From Talaromyces rugulosus (taxonomy: Eukaryota > Ascomycota > Eurotiomycetes > Eurotiales > Trichocomaceae): a stretch of DNA of 64,000 nt. The DNA lies in contig NC_049563.1 in NCBI RefSeq assembly GCF_013368755.1, positions 3,410,001 to 3,474,000 of the forward strand, written 5' to 3'. Positions 9,931 to 21,643 of the stretch are shown here, piece after piece. The number at the start of each line of letters is the position of its first letter. The stretch's first letter is position 1. Below the pieces are notes generated by a model. The model did no database searches. It had not been told where the DNA came from and saw only the letters and a list, made by a program, of their open reading frames with translations. The position numbers and the translations under genes are program-made.

Positions 9931-11956
9931 CTAGCCGTTAATCTCCCACAAACGAATCTTGCCCTGCTCATTCGCCACGGCCAAGTAATTGGACTGCGGC
10001 GCAATGGCCACTGACGAGACACGGCCAAAGGGCGTGTTGGATGTGGGCCAGTTTCTGTAGACAGTGCACGACGGCAAGTGGACTATATTCGTTAGATTGT
10101 ACATATGTTATAGAAGGTAAAAGGATAACCTACCAAGTCGCAACGCATCTCGCTTCTGTCGACTGGCCATGACCATGAACTGGCCGTCTGGCGCAAAGAC
10201 AATGGTCGTAATGGACGTGACGAGCTGGTCGAGAGCACGCACTGGGGTGGGATTGCTGGGGACGGCGTCCTGGATGTCCTTGGGCTTCTTGGACTGCTCA
10301 ACCTGATGGCCAACGGCGCCCTGCCATGGCTTCCGGTCATAGACATTGACAATACCACTGGAGCTGCCAATGGCAACCCAGCGATCACCGCCGAGATGAG
10401 GCCGGCCAGACAGTCCACCCAGAGCAATGATAGTAGTGCCCACAGCACCAGCGTCCGTCCAACGCGCGACAACGCGGCGCTGCTGGGCGTCCCATTCAGA
10501 TACCTCACCGTTTTTGCTCGCAACGACCATACCATTGCCATCACTCCACCAGGCGAAATCAGCCACGCCGCCGCGCCCGTCAACACGCACTTGCGAGATC
10601 CATTGCGCCGTGGCGGCGTCGTACACATTGACCACGCCGCCTCCCTTGCGCCCCGTGCCTACGAACCCGACATATCGCCCACAAGGGGAAAGTTTGAATC
10701 GCTCCATGACTTTTTGTTCTTCCTTGCGGTCTGCTGTCGCATTGATCTTTTCGACTTTGCCTGTGTCCAGGTCCCAGACGTGGAAGTAGCGACGACGGCC
10801 AGCGGCAAAGATCCGGTTGCCCGTGGGCGGCGCGAACGCAGAGGTATAGATAGGCGTGCGTCGGATTTGCAGTGAGGTCAGGAGGTTGTTTGGCGTTGGC
10901 GCATGCGGGGAAATATGGTGCAGCCAGAGTGTCGACGCAGCACCTGAGGATAGAAGCAGCGGATGATGAGGGTGGAAGGTCAGGGAGTCGATGGCAGACT
11001 GTTTTGTTAGTTTAGAGATTTGAAAAAAAACAAAAAAAAAGGACTGAAAACTCACTGGCTGAACACCGCCAACATCTTTCAATCGCTGAATGTCAATAAC
11101 TTCCTGGCGCAGGTTTCTCCGTCCGCCGCTCTTGAGCTCTTCGCTTCCTCTGATCAAATCGCCAGCACCCTGGAGCAGCCTGGCCAGCGGCTGCACTGAC
11201 AGGTCCGCTTCGTCGTCGGTATCCATGCCATCCTCCTCTTCACTAGACGCATTCTCTTCCGAGTCATCATCGCTGCTGTTGGCGGTCTGTTTCCTTCGTT
11301 TGCTGTTAACTGCAGGGTTTGCCCATCCTGGCGTGGGATGAAGTCGCAGGTACTGTCTGCGCAGTCTTTTGATGTATTCCTTGCCGCTCACAACGTCTTC
11401 GGCCTCGGTGTCGCGCAGTTTTCGTAGGCGTTGATGCCCGGCAAGCGATATCGCCATGCGCTCGTCGTCGCTGTCGGCCCATACTGCTGGTTCGTTTTGA
11501 TCTTCGTCGGATTCGGGTGTGCCTGGCTGTAGCACGAGAGCGCCAGAAGTCTCTGCGGCGCCAGCATCGAGGAAGAAGAGCTATACAGTCAGTAACGAGG
11601 AAATTAAAAAAAATTATAAAAAGGGCGGGAAATACATCAGCATCATCCATATTCGTCATATCCTCCTCATTTTCAGAGCCTTCCCCCTCCGTCTCATCCT
11701 GGCCGCTCTTCCGCACGAGATCCGTCGTTTGCTCACCGTGGCGGAGGTGGCTTTTCAGCGCGGCCTGGAACCCATCGTCGTCTCCAAAAAGAAGTCTCTC
11801 AAGTTTTTCCTCGGCCTCGTCCTTTTCGGGGATTTCATCGTCGTTGCTGGAGACGTCGTCTTCTCTCGCGCCGCCGACGGTGTCGAACTCGAATAAGCGC
11901 CGCGGAGGGTCTTGAACCAAGGACGACGTGCCCTTGTTCTTTGTCTTGCTGCCCAT
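9931..11956 (-). CDS. utp18: U3 snoRNP/SSU processome WD40 protein Utp18
   Basis: Exons 11636..11956, 11056..11580, 10134..10998 and 9931..10082 encode 620 residues. Utp18 is a WD-repeat component of the SSU processome (UTP-B) needed for 18S rRNA maturation in the nucleolus, and in yeast it recruits the exosome helicase Mtr4. The N-terminal half is acidic and disordered (runs such as SSDDDSEENASSEEEDGMD), with GKEYIKRLRRQYLRLHPTPG, typical of Utp18. The C-terminal half has WD40 blades (SLTFHPHHPLLLSSG, FHVWDLDTGK, LSPCGRYVGFVGTG, IVFAPDGQFMVMASRQKRDALRL, LAVANEQGKIRLWEING). Introns are 55, 57 and 51 bp; intron 2 (10999..11055) is a multiple of three without a stop. The ATG at 11956 is the only good start. 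Confidence 0.92.
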
Positions 11957-12373
11957 CTTTTGTGCCACTGTCGTAACCGAGATTGATCCCGAAATAATTA
12001 GGTCGAACGAGAGTTGATGCGAGGACGCAATCTGTGGGTGTTGCTTTTAATTGAAAAAAAGATATTTTTTTCCCTTGCGGCTCTGCGGAAAGAATTGCGT
12101 TAGCGCGGGTGGTGCAGGTGGGGATTGGCCGATAAGATATACGTACTATCAGTTGATATAACATGCACACTGCTATTTTATTTAGTGATTATACGGATTT
12201 AATATGAGGAACTAGTTATTCGCAAGTAAAGTAACACACGTATAAATAGTCTTAGTCTGATTTGGATATAAATGATAAGCATGTACACGTCATTCATCAT
12301 GATCAAAGCAAAGCATCCAACGCCACACAACTCCTACGAAATTTATACAGCATTCGTAAAAATAAAGAAATCA
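11957..12373. other. Intergenic between utp18 start and STIMATE-like stop
   Basis: This 417-bp AT-rich stretch is the promoter of utp18 (minus strand) and the 3' flank of the next minus-strand gene. No additional gene is seen. Confidence 0.4.
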
Positions 12374-13479
12374 TCAAGGCTTCACTTGACTCAACCGGTG
12401 GTTACTCGACGACGACTCGGGAAACGAATCGGGGCCGTTGACCACAGGATCGTAATCATCATCGACACTACTAGGACTGTGCATGTCCGTAGAAAGGGGG
12501 CTCCTGGGCTTCCCAATCTCCGCATCCTCCGGCTCTGAATCTTCGTCGACAGAGCTGTCATCGTCCCCGAGCAAAGCACGTCGGTGCCGCTCGTCATGGA
12601 TGGTAGCGTGCCTGGACCCCTCAGTGCTGAATGCGTCGCCTTCATCGTCCACCGTGAGTTTGCGCTTGATAAAGGTGTCCACGATGTAGTACTGCATCGC
12701 ATTCATGATCAGAGGAAACAGTAGCATCACGAATGTGATTTGCAGTGCCGCGTTTCCCTCTGTCCAGCGGAGGGCCCAGTCACCGACCTTGACAATCACG
12801 GGGAACACTTGGATAAGAATAAAGACGGAAAACTTCATCCACAAGAGACCCAAGAAATACAAGATTGCTTGTTTGAACCACCACATCACTTTCGGAGGTT
12901 GACCATAGTTGCCGGACTCGATAGACTCGGGCGGTCGTGCGAGAGGGGTGTATAACGCAAGCTGGTTGATAATGAGGAGGACCAGGTAGAGAATCGGGAT
13001 ACCGAGTGTTGTCTAATATACATTAATACACAGTCCCAGATGTAAAGAAAGGGAAAACTCACGTCGATTCCAAGGTTGAGTAGGTAAAAGGAACACGGAT
13101 TAGGTTGGTATTGCTGCCTGATCTCGAAATGACCGGCAGAGAACAGGGACAAGAGCAGATTGGCCAAATGTAGCATCACCGAGCCAAACACTTGCTTGGA
13201 CACATCGAACGCCCAGATCTTCAACGGCCGCTGCGGTCTCTCCTTCCACCGTTTATAAACAAGAGACAAAAGCGCCAGACCCCCCAAGGCGCCCTGAACC
13301 AGGAGAGAGAAGGGCCCCAGAAGTTGACACTCGCCGTTGCCCTCTGGAGGACCCGGGGCCTGCTCCATCGCACCCAGCGTCGTCGCAATGGCAGCAGAGG
13401 AGGACAAGGTCGCCGATGCCAGATTCGTTCTGACTGCTGTGGCCGATGCGATGATGGTGGACCACGCTGGTGCTTCCAT
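12374..13479 (-). CDS. STIMATE/TMEM110-type membrane protein (yeast YPL162C-like)
   Basis: Exons 13063..13479 and 12374..13012 (50-bp intron) encode 351 residues. The protein has several membrane segments: FSLLVQGALGGLALLSLVY, VFGSVMLHLANLLLSLF, a segment rebuilt across the intron (TTLGIPILYLVLLIINQLAL), KQAILYFLGLLWMKFSVFIL and LQITFVMLLFPLIMNAMQYY. An acidic, Ser-rich cytosolic tail follows. The pattern and the motifs GHFEIRQQYQPNPCSFYLLN and KVMWWFKQA match the STIMATE family: the human protein is an ER regulator of STIM1 at ER-plasma membrane contacts, and the yeast member is a vacuolar membrane protein. The fungal function is not established. The start is the ATG at 13479, the first in frame. 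The tail carries possible phosphorylation sites such as DDDSSVDEDSEPED. Confidence 0.85.
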
Positions 13480-14212
13480 GGCGGGCGATGCTACCTCAAA
13501 GACGAAGCGCCACGAGACACGAGACACGAGCGGGCGGGGATGACAGGCATGCGCGAGGGAAGCTGTATCGCAGGAGAGGCGAGACCAGAGCAGAGGTACA
13601 TGAAAGGTTGGCTGCTGGTAAGGTGAGGTGATGGTGACTCCAGTGCGGAGAAGTGCTTCAGGCTTGGCCGCTGGGTCGACCGCGGCGCATGGGCCGTCGA
13701 CGGTTCGGTGATCGCCACCTCCCCGCCTTGCTTTAGAGATAATAATAATAATAACAATAACTATTACTTACGGCCATTATTGGCCCGCAACTGCACTCTT
13801 GCGTCGTGCAGAGGAACCGTCTATTGATTTTAAATAGCCTGAATAGTTTAAGCGTCGGCGGGTATGTAGGGACGGTTATGACATGTCTCATTATCCATTG
13901 CCAATAGAAGCATTTGAAATAATAGCGTACAAGCTCAAGCGTCTCTGTCATCTCAGACGCAGACAATACTAGAATACTGGTTACTGGCCCTTTCATCAAG
14001 GAAAAAAAAAGAGAGCCCTCATCATGATAATCCATGTCGAATAACTAAACGTTGTGATGTGGAAGGGAAACAAATGGGTAAACTAAAACGCCAGAGACCC
14101 AGGAAACCGAGAGAGATATGGACTCCAGAAGACGAGGTGGCCCTGGCACACTGGTCGTCATCCTTTGCTCAAATTCGATGGAACGCGAAAACGGGTATCG
14201 TATCTGCCGTGG
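13480..14212. other. Intergenic with a TAA-type microsatellite
   Basis: The region holds the promoter of the STIMATE-like gene and the 3' flank of the SF3b p14 gene. A short ATA/AAT repeat lies at about 13738-13765. No coding potential is supported. Confidence 0.4.
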
Positions 14213-14952
14213 TTATTCTATCCCATGCTGCTGTTTGAGGCGTTCTAAATTCTCTTGGCGCTCGGCGAGGTCTTCTCTTGATCGAGCCATCTTTTCTGGC
14301 TGGTGATATAGCACTGAGGGGGGGATTAAGGTTAGAAAGAAACGCTTTTTTGGGCCATTTTTATGTATGGGCGAATGAAGTGTGCTAACATACCAACGAG
14401 GTACCGGTTCTGAAAGTTGAATCCGTTCAGTTTGTCGCACGCTTGCTTGGCATCCATCACCTCCTCGTAGACGACAAAGGCAGTGCCCTTGGTGTTGTTT
14501 GCGATGCCCTGGCGAATTTGCCTGTAATTTGATCGTCAGCATGAGAGTCAACCCAAAGCAGAGAAACCCGCCACCGGTTCAACCAGCACACTCACCTAAT
14601 CGGGCCAAATTTGCCAAACAAGTCGAAGAGCTCTTCTGCAGTGACGTTGTAGCTGTGTATTCAGATAGCAAGTAAGCTTCCATTCCATCTTGTATTTCCA
14701 TCTCCGGTTGCTGCTGCAATCTTCAACCGCCCGAAGGAACGATCCGACATCGATGCAGGCAGGGTTCGTTTTCTCGACAAAGGCTTACCTGAGGTTCTTC
14801 ACGAAGAGGATACTAAAAGCAAACACGAGTCAGTCTATCTGTTTCCAGCAGCAGGCCATCTGAGATGGCAGCAGGAGGGGCTCGGAGAAGAATGGAGCCG
14901 GGAAGAACTGGAGGACCAACCGATTAGCTTCTGGGGCGAGCTTGCGGCTCAT
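14213..14952 (-). CDS. Splicing factor 3b subunit p14 (SF3B6/Sab14), RRM protein
   Basis: Five exons (14921..14952, 14789..14812, 14596..14652, 14394..14521, 14213..14313) join perfectly in phase to 113 residues, close to the size of human SF3B6 (125). The RRM is complete: RNP2-like [20 protein letters not shown], then [23 protein letters not shown]1-like [19 protein letters not shown] and [20 protein letters not shown], with a charged C-terminal helix. In the spliceosome this subunit contacts the branch-point adenosine and SF3b155. The aromatic Y in the FVVYEE motif, which corresponds to the branch-contacting residue, is present. Introns (108, 136, 74 and 80 bp) are longer than the local average, and exon 2 is only 24 nt. 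No continuous frame shows the gene, so it is easily missed. Confidence 0.93.
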
Positions 14953-15407
14953 TCTTGTGCGGACAACGGCCGATGGGGATTGATTGCGCAGAAGACGAGA
15001 GAATCACACACAGACGTGCTGGAGGATGGAGAGTAGAGCAGGCACCAACAGCGCAGGAACGCACGAGACTGCGACAAGGCGGAACTTGGAAGGTTCCGCC
15101 AAGCCTGGCGCGCTTTCCCCGAAGCAGCCTAGCGCCATGAGGACTCGGGCGTTTCCAGCAGCAGCTCTGGCGCTCTCTCGCTCTCGCTCTTTCTCTCGCT
15201 GTGTGTCCAGCGCTATTGTTGCTGCGTGCAGAACATAGGAGCCCTTGCGACGCCTATTCCTGTCCTGGGAGCAAGCCATTGTGGTGGACTGCACAAGCTC
15301 GCAGCTAACTCACTAACTGCACGGCCACGAGCGGCCGGGCAAAGCCAAGACCAAGACAAGCCGCCGCCCACCTCCTCCTCCAGCAGAGACCGCGCCTCAC
15401 ATCTCTG

Positions 15408-15467
<60 letters not shown>

Positions 15468-15913
15468 CCCTCAGCACTCCGTCTGCCATTCCCTCGCCGC
15501 GACGCTTTTCCACCTCCCCCGACAAGTCATTATTACTACACGCCAGCCCACGCATACGTGCTTCGTGATCGCCCCGGGCGCCCGCTGCGCCTGCTCCGCG
15601 TCGTGCTTGCCGTCGCTCGCTTCCCGCCGCTGCGACTTCACCTCGCTGCTCCAACACACCATCGACCTCTGGGCCTCGTGCTGCCTCTCGCCCATCGGCT
15701 CCTCGATCTGTGCTACCTCTTCATTCGAGGCTCTCTGCTCCTGTTGACCGGTTATGACTGGGCTGTCATCGCCGGTGGCCACTCTCTAGCCCGCGAGGTG
15801 CCTGCAACCCCCGCTTCGCTCCCGCCTACCGCAAAGACTCGCCGCATCACTCCCTCCCTCGCGATCCTCCCCAACCACATCGCACTGACATAGGATCCAT
15901 CTCCTCGGCGCCA
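14953..15913. promoter_or_regulatory. Divergent promoter between SF3b p14 and the JmjC demethylase, with long 5' leader
   Basis: The 961-bp region separates two divergent genes. The half near the demethylase is strongly pyrimidine-rich (C/T blocks, see the CT repeat) and resembles a long fungal 5' UTR/core promoter. Frames in it are biased by the repeat and are not supported as genes. Confidence 0.5.
15409..15462 (+). repeat. (CT)27 microsatellite
   Basis: An uninterrupted CT dinucleotide tract of about 54 bases lies 450 bases upstream of the JmjC gene ATG, within its presumed leader or core promoter. CT-rich tracts near transcription starts are common in filamentous fungi, but this length is unusual. 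Confidence 0.95.
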
Positions 15914-18900
15914 ATGGCCACTGCCTCGTCGTTCCTGGGCCATCCGGGTGGCCGTCCCGGCGAATACCGCACCCCTTCGCCCCCGCGACGCGCCATCGAG
16001 CCCATCTCGCCATCGGTGAATCACAACCGTCGATTTTCATGGAACGAGCGCAGTGCCTTCCGACCGTCACATTTCGACCGTCCTTCCTACAAACACGGAA
16101 ACGATGGCCCTCGAGGGTCAATGGGCATGGCCCAGCGCCATGCTTCTCTGGGGAACATCCGGGCGAGCCACCCCAAACCCGGCCACGGTCACCATCGCAC
16201 GAGCTCAAGCATCGAAACCCTTGCCAACATTGCACTGGCAACAAGCCCAACATTCAATTCTCTTCCATATGAAAATTCCCGCCAAGCAGTCGGCGCAGGT
16301 TCGCCGCCTCTTTTTCCTTCTTCCGCCGACGCAGAATCAGAACGCCCGGCAAAACGTGCACGGTCTGAGAAAGCAATGTCACCTGCCTCTTATCGCACCG
16401 AAGCTCGCCCGGTGACTAGCCATGTTGCCGTTCCCGAGAGCATGAAGACTGATGCCGAACTTCTCCTCAACTTTGCTCGCCCAAGCAACTTTTCTTCTCC
16501 CGCCCACCACCATTCACAAACCACCCCCGCCTTCGATCAACAATACCATCGCTTTCCAAGTGATCAAAAATGGTCTACAGCTGACGGGGTCAATACAAAT
16601 TTTTCACTTGCTTCTATTCCCTTGTATTCTGGAGCTGGGCCTTCGCCATCGCGCCTGCGGTCTCACTCGGATGGATCGGCTGCCATAGCGCGGCCCGTCA
16701 TCCCTGGATTGCGCCCGAACACCAGCTCTTCGACACTCCCTGCAGTCACATGGGAAGTTGACCAGCCCAAGCATACCGATATGGTTCATTCGCGCGCAAT
16801 GTCTGAGCAGCACCCTAGGCCTCAAGCACGCCAACCCTCCGTCAGCGGAAATACCATGCATACCGTTGTAGAAACAAGAGAACAAGATGCTTGGCCAGAC
16901 GAGCCTGCTCCAGCAAGCTGTGCAGCATGCCACCTGGTGCGCGTGAATGTCAATGGCGAAGACCAAGGCGAAGATACGTGGATCAACTGTGACGGCTGCG
17001 AACGCTGGTTTCACATTGTCTGTGCTGGCTTCAAGAACGATCGTGAGGTACGCACAGTGGACAAATTTATATGCCGAAACTGCCGACCAGTGCATGGTCA
17101 GACGACATTCGTCCGCAAATCATCTCGCGCCAGGACGGCTATCGACTACGCTGGTCTGAACCAAGGTCTCGTCAAAACATCCACCGATTCCAATGAACAT
17201 CACTACATTCAGCCTATCAAGGATGGCAAGATTGAATTTTTGCCTGAAACTTTTCCACGCATGCGAGCCGAATTAGTGACTGCCGAATTCTTCGAAAGGG
17301 GCGTGGGTATGACAGAACCTATAATCATTCCAGCGGCCTTCAATCCTCGTACTTCGGTCGACACTACAGGCCAGGACATTGATTTCAATACACTGGTCAG
17401 CGACGCGCAGTCGCAGGAGATGTTTGATGAGCTCCTCGATCACCAAGACGGTGAGCCTGAAGTAGTCATCGACTGTGGCCAGGATTTGTTGGACATGGTC
17501 ATCCCCCAAGGCCTCACAGTTCCGGCTGTTTCTCAGCTTTACGGTCCCGAAGAAAGGGTGGAGGTCATCGACGTCAAATCCCAGCAAGGAGAGGATAAAA
17601 GATGGAACATGCAAAAATGGGCAGATTACTATGAAAGCACGGGGTCAAAGGTCGTGCGGAATGTGATCAGTCTTGAAGTGTCACAGAGCCAGTTGGGGAA
17701 ATTGATACGTCGGCCTAAGATTGTGCGAGACCTCGACTTGCAAGATGCCGTTTGGCCTGAGGAGCTGAAGGCTGTTGGTGACTACCCCAAGGTCCAGTTC
17801 TACTGCCTAATGTCAGTGGCAGACTGTTATACCGATTTCCACATCGACTTTGGAGGATCGTCGGTCTACTACACAATTCTCAAAGGAAAGAAGACGTTCT
17901 TCTTCATCCCTCCAAAAGAGAAAAACTTGAAAAAGTACGAAGAATGGTGCAACTCACCTGCTCAGGATTCGACTTTTCTAGGAGATCAGACTAAGGAGTG
18001 TTATCGGGTTGATTTGGAAGAAGGCGACACGATGCTCATTCCTGCTGGCTGGATCCACGCTGTTTGGACACCAGAAAACAGTTTGGTTATCGGCGGTAAT
18101 TTCCTCACTCGCATGAACTACGGAATGCAGATCAAAGTTGCCAAGATTGAAAAGGACACCAAAGTTCCACGCAAATTTCGATATCCTTTCTTCCAGAAGA
18201 TCCAGTGGTATACTGCTTTGAAATATCTGGATGATGATCCTGTTTCAGATGTGATAGTCGATGCTTTCGCTCGCGACGAGCAGTACCGGTTTTACCGACA
18301 ATTCCCAATATATTACGAGTTTGGAGATCGTGAAAACGGTGCTGCTCCGGGAACTGCATATTACAATGCACGCTTCTACTCTCAGGCGGAGCTGGAAGGA
18401 CTACCTGAACTATTAAAGTATCTCCTGCGTACGGCCCTCATTGCAGGTGGCTACTCGGTGGATGGCGTTACGGCGGAAGCCAGAAATGCCGTGAAACGTT
18501 CTATCCCTAAGATGCAGGGTGATCCATTGGAGGTCGTCAAGAAGTTTGCTGTTTGGATAGCTTGGAAACGCGGAAACGAATACGCACCCAAATGGACACG
18601 CCCCGGCGCCATATCGGCCAATTTCAAGATTGAGCAAACCGAGAAACGACCTGCCGGGCGGCCAAGCCGTCGATCCGAGCGACATGCAGACTCCCAAAAG
18701 ATGTATACTGAAAGGCAGAGTCTTCGGCTCGTTACCGATGAGCCTTTGGATGTACAGAACGCTGTTGTCGAGTCAACACCGCAGCCCCCTGAAAATACCA
18801 TACCCGTTCCCCAGCATGCACAGGTCGCTGCCCCAGTTTTCAAAGAGGAGGCATTAAAGCCACGGAACGCAAACAAAAGCTCGGGTTTGGGCCCCAAAAG

Positions 18901-20234
18901 GGTGGCTTGCGATGCGTGCCGCAAGAGACGCATACGATGCCGTCACAAAGACGAACAAAGTGACAGCATACTTATTCCTTCACCAGAAAACCCCCCAGCT
19001 GGCACCATTTATGATGGTGTCAACCCGCATCAACAGTCAATCCTAGCCCATGACGCAGCATCTGTACTGAATGCACTGGCCTCTGGGACACCCAAGCCGA
19101 CCCTTCACGAAAGTGGGAACGGCATGGCATTCGACCAGCTTGATGCATATTCCCGAGATAATATTCACGCGGGTATGATAGGAATGCCACCTGCTGCTTA
19201 TTCGCGACCTCTGGATACTAGTCCGAACGGCATGGGTAGTGCAAAGAAGGGTAGAAGTAAAGCTTGCGATGAGTGTCGTAAAAGCAAGGTGAGAATTAAC
19301 ATGTCCTTGAATATGAATTTTTTTTACTGACAGTTCTTAGCGTCGATGTATTCATGATGAGTACGGAAGGATTGATCCAGTCAAGGCCCAGGAACGGGCA
19401 AAACCGCGGGCAGCACCTTCTAGCAAACGGCCGAGACCGAATGACGATGGCTTGACACTGGTTACCAGCAAACGTCCAAAGCCAGAAGCTGGATTTGCAG
19501 AGTCCGACATTTATTCCGGTTCAGAGGAGAATCAACTCCTACCAGCCGCGTATGTGCTTCCGAATGGTCATGGATTTTACCAGCATGGCCAAGAGGATTT
19601 GTCTACGGTGCATTCCCCGCCTGAAGAAACTCTCAAACATTACCACCAACAAAAGGATTTCTTACTTGAGCCAGTTTCTTACGCATCGCCTCCAGCGGTG
19701 AAAATTGATGGAGATGCCGAGGCAGTTGTTTCTGTACAGACACAGTCTAGTCAACCGACAAATCTACTAGTGTCGCCGCCAACTTCACTTGTCGGAGAAG
19801 CAGAAGTCTCAATGGGGCATGTCAATGAAGAGCATCATAGTTCTCTTGAAGGCGACAATGAGGTGCTATACACACCGACGTCGAGCTCCCGTCACTCTTC
19901 CCGCCAACCGCGCCAAGTCGAAAGGTATGTGCCGGATCAACGTGCAAAAACGCCACGACTAGGACCTCGACAGGCGTCGAGTGGGCCTACCAAGATGGCG
20001 GTTAAGGCAACTAGTGCGCCGTCATCGGTTGCACGAAAGACATTCTCTCGACCGACTTCGTCCCACAAGAAGAGCGCCTCTCCTGCGTTGGAGAAGAAGC
20101 TGGTCTCTCCATCTCATGTGAAACGGGAACGCACCTTTAGTAACGAAGACGCTGATCCTGAAAGTCTACGATTGATCAGGGAGTTACAAGAGCAGGACTT
20201 TGGTCTTCGACGCCGGCCGGGCCGGGTGGGCTAA
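15914..20234 (+). CDS. jhd1: JmjC domain histone demethylase with PHD finger (JHD1 type)
   Basis: Exons 15914..19288 and 19341..20234 (52-bp intron) encode 1422 residues. A disordered N terminus is followed by a PHD finger (about residues 336-390: CAACHLV, INCDGCERWFHIVCAGF, FICRNC), which reads histone H3 tails, and a JmjC domain (about 626-780). The Fe(II) ligands are visible as H643/D645 (DFHIDFGGSSVYY) and H715 (PAGWIHAVW). A lysine in GKKTFFFIPP would bind 2-oxoglutarate. This order matches JHDM1/KDM2-type H3K36 demethylases. The C-terminal third is low complexity but holds two similar half zinc-cluster motifs, ACDACRKRRIRC (from C999) and ACDECRKSKRRC (from C1118), the second split by the intron. 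The ATG at 15914 is the first in frame after the pyrimidine-rich leader. Substrate is inferred. Confidence 0.93.
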
Positions 20235-21643
20235 CCGTTTTTTATTATGGATGGAGATGGTTACGATTCGTTTACGGTATTATTTCTTTTTTTCCAACTT
20301 TTGGTGGTATTTTTATGGTATGGAGGCGTCTGGTTATATGGTTCGCTCATTTATTTTCATGGTTTCATTTTACATTGCTTCATTTCCGTCCCTACCGCAT
20401 TTTCAGGCTTTGTCTCTTTCTGTTATTGTGACAGTTATCATCTATGGTGCTCTAATATATCCCAACCGCTCTTGATTGCTTTGATTTATGGTGTTTTACT
20501 TTGTTATGTTTGACAGTGCTAGTGTTTATATTTCATCTGTTTTAGTGTTCTCAGTTTGAATTAGCCACCGCTCGTTGAAGCGAATCCATCTCGGCTGGTC
20601 TTTTCTTTTTCGTTTTTGATTAATGGCAGCATAGTTTGTCCCTTTTTTCGAAGTGGTTAATCAATTGTTCTTGCTCAGCTTTGAACTACGTGTAGTACAT
20701 GTAACTAAATGAACTCGTAGATCTGCTGTGCGAAGATGCCCTTGTACAGAGATTCTTCAGGTATTGCCCATGTAAATGTCATGTGCGAGGACTATGTTTG
20801 GGCGGGAAAAAAAATATGCCCGTCTTTTCCATTTCAAAACAGTTTGTTATGAGACTATGGCTTATTCTGCCTCCCTTCTCACGATCGTTTTGGACATGGA
20901 CTCATCATTCGTATCGGTTGTCTTTGTGTCATTATATGAGAAAACGCGACTGCTAGGTAGACGAACGCACTAGACTCGTTGCTCGATATTTTTTTCACAA
21001 AAACTGTGGGCTAAAAGCTCGTGCTGGCTGTACATAGGATTAGCCAATGTTGGCCTAGATTTTGTTCGTTTGCTCACCTGATGGTATCTATCGTCTTGTT
21101 GCTCTTTTGCCCAGTATCTCTAGCATCGTTCATCTACAGCCAATTAATTCACCATCATAGCTCATCATCTAAAGAATGTAATATAAGTAAGTTACCGTAT
21201 TAGGCAACCCCCACACTATCCCCTCGTGCCTGTACACTCTACTCTGATTTGACCAGACTGCTACTACAAACTAATGTATCTCGAAAATCTTTCTCTTTTT
21301 TTTAAACGAGGGTAGCAAATCTCGTTCATGTATACACCCACGTTGTCGACTTATCTATGATTCTCTCTTCGGCGAGCGAGTCTTTTAAATTTATATGTCA
21401 TACAAGTAACTAGTAACTTTATCTAGTTCTATAGTCTCTTATTTCATAAACATCAACGCAATGGAATGTGAGATGAAAACGTGACGACATTTCAGGCATA
21501 ACCAAAGGGGGGGTATAATAAGGACAGGAGAGCAAAAGATAGAACAAAAAAACGAGAGCAAGGCTATCAAAGCAGCACACACACAAAAAGACACTCCGTC
21601 CCGATCTACGGAGATCCAAAGCAAGATAGTGATAACCATAAAT
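20235..21643. other. Intergenic between convergent genes, T-rich
   Basis: This 1.4 kb region is the 3' flank of the demethylase and of the Vps62-like gene. It is very T-rich on the plus strand near 20240-20500, as in a fungal 3' UTR/termination zone. The short hydrophobic frames here come from the T bias. No RNA gene was recognised. Confidence 0.4.

Noticed and set aside
15226..15893. Frames of 110-173 codons on both strands around the CT repeat
   Set aside because: Produced by the repeat (alternating Leu-Ser or Arg-Glu) in a leader region.
14118..18000. Possible gene cluster for specialised metabolism
   Set aside because: All neighbouring genes are housekeeping; no PKS, NRPS, terpene cyclase or pathway regulator is seen anywhere in the window.
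20200..20513. Hydrophobic plus-strand frames after the demethylase gene
   Set aside because: They arise from T-rich 3' UTR sequence and overlap the end of the real gene in another frame.
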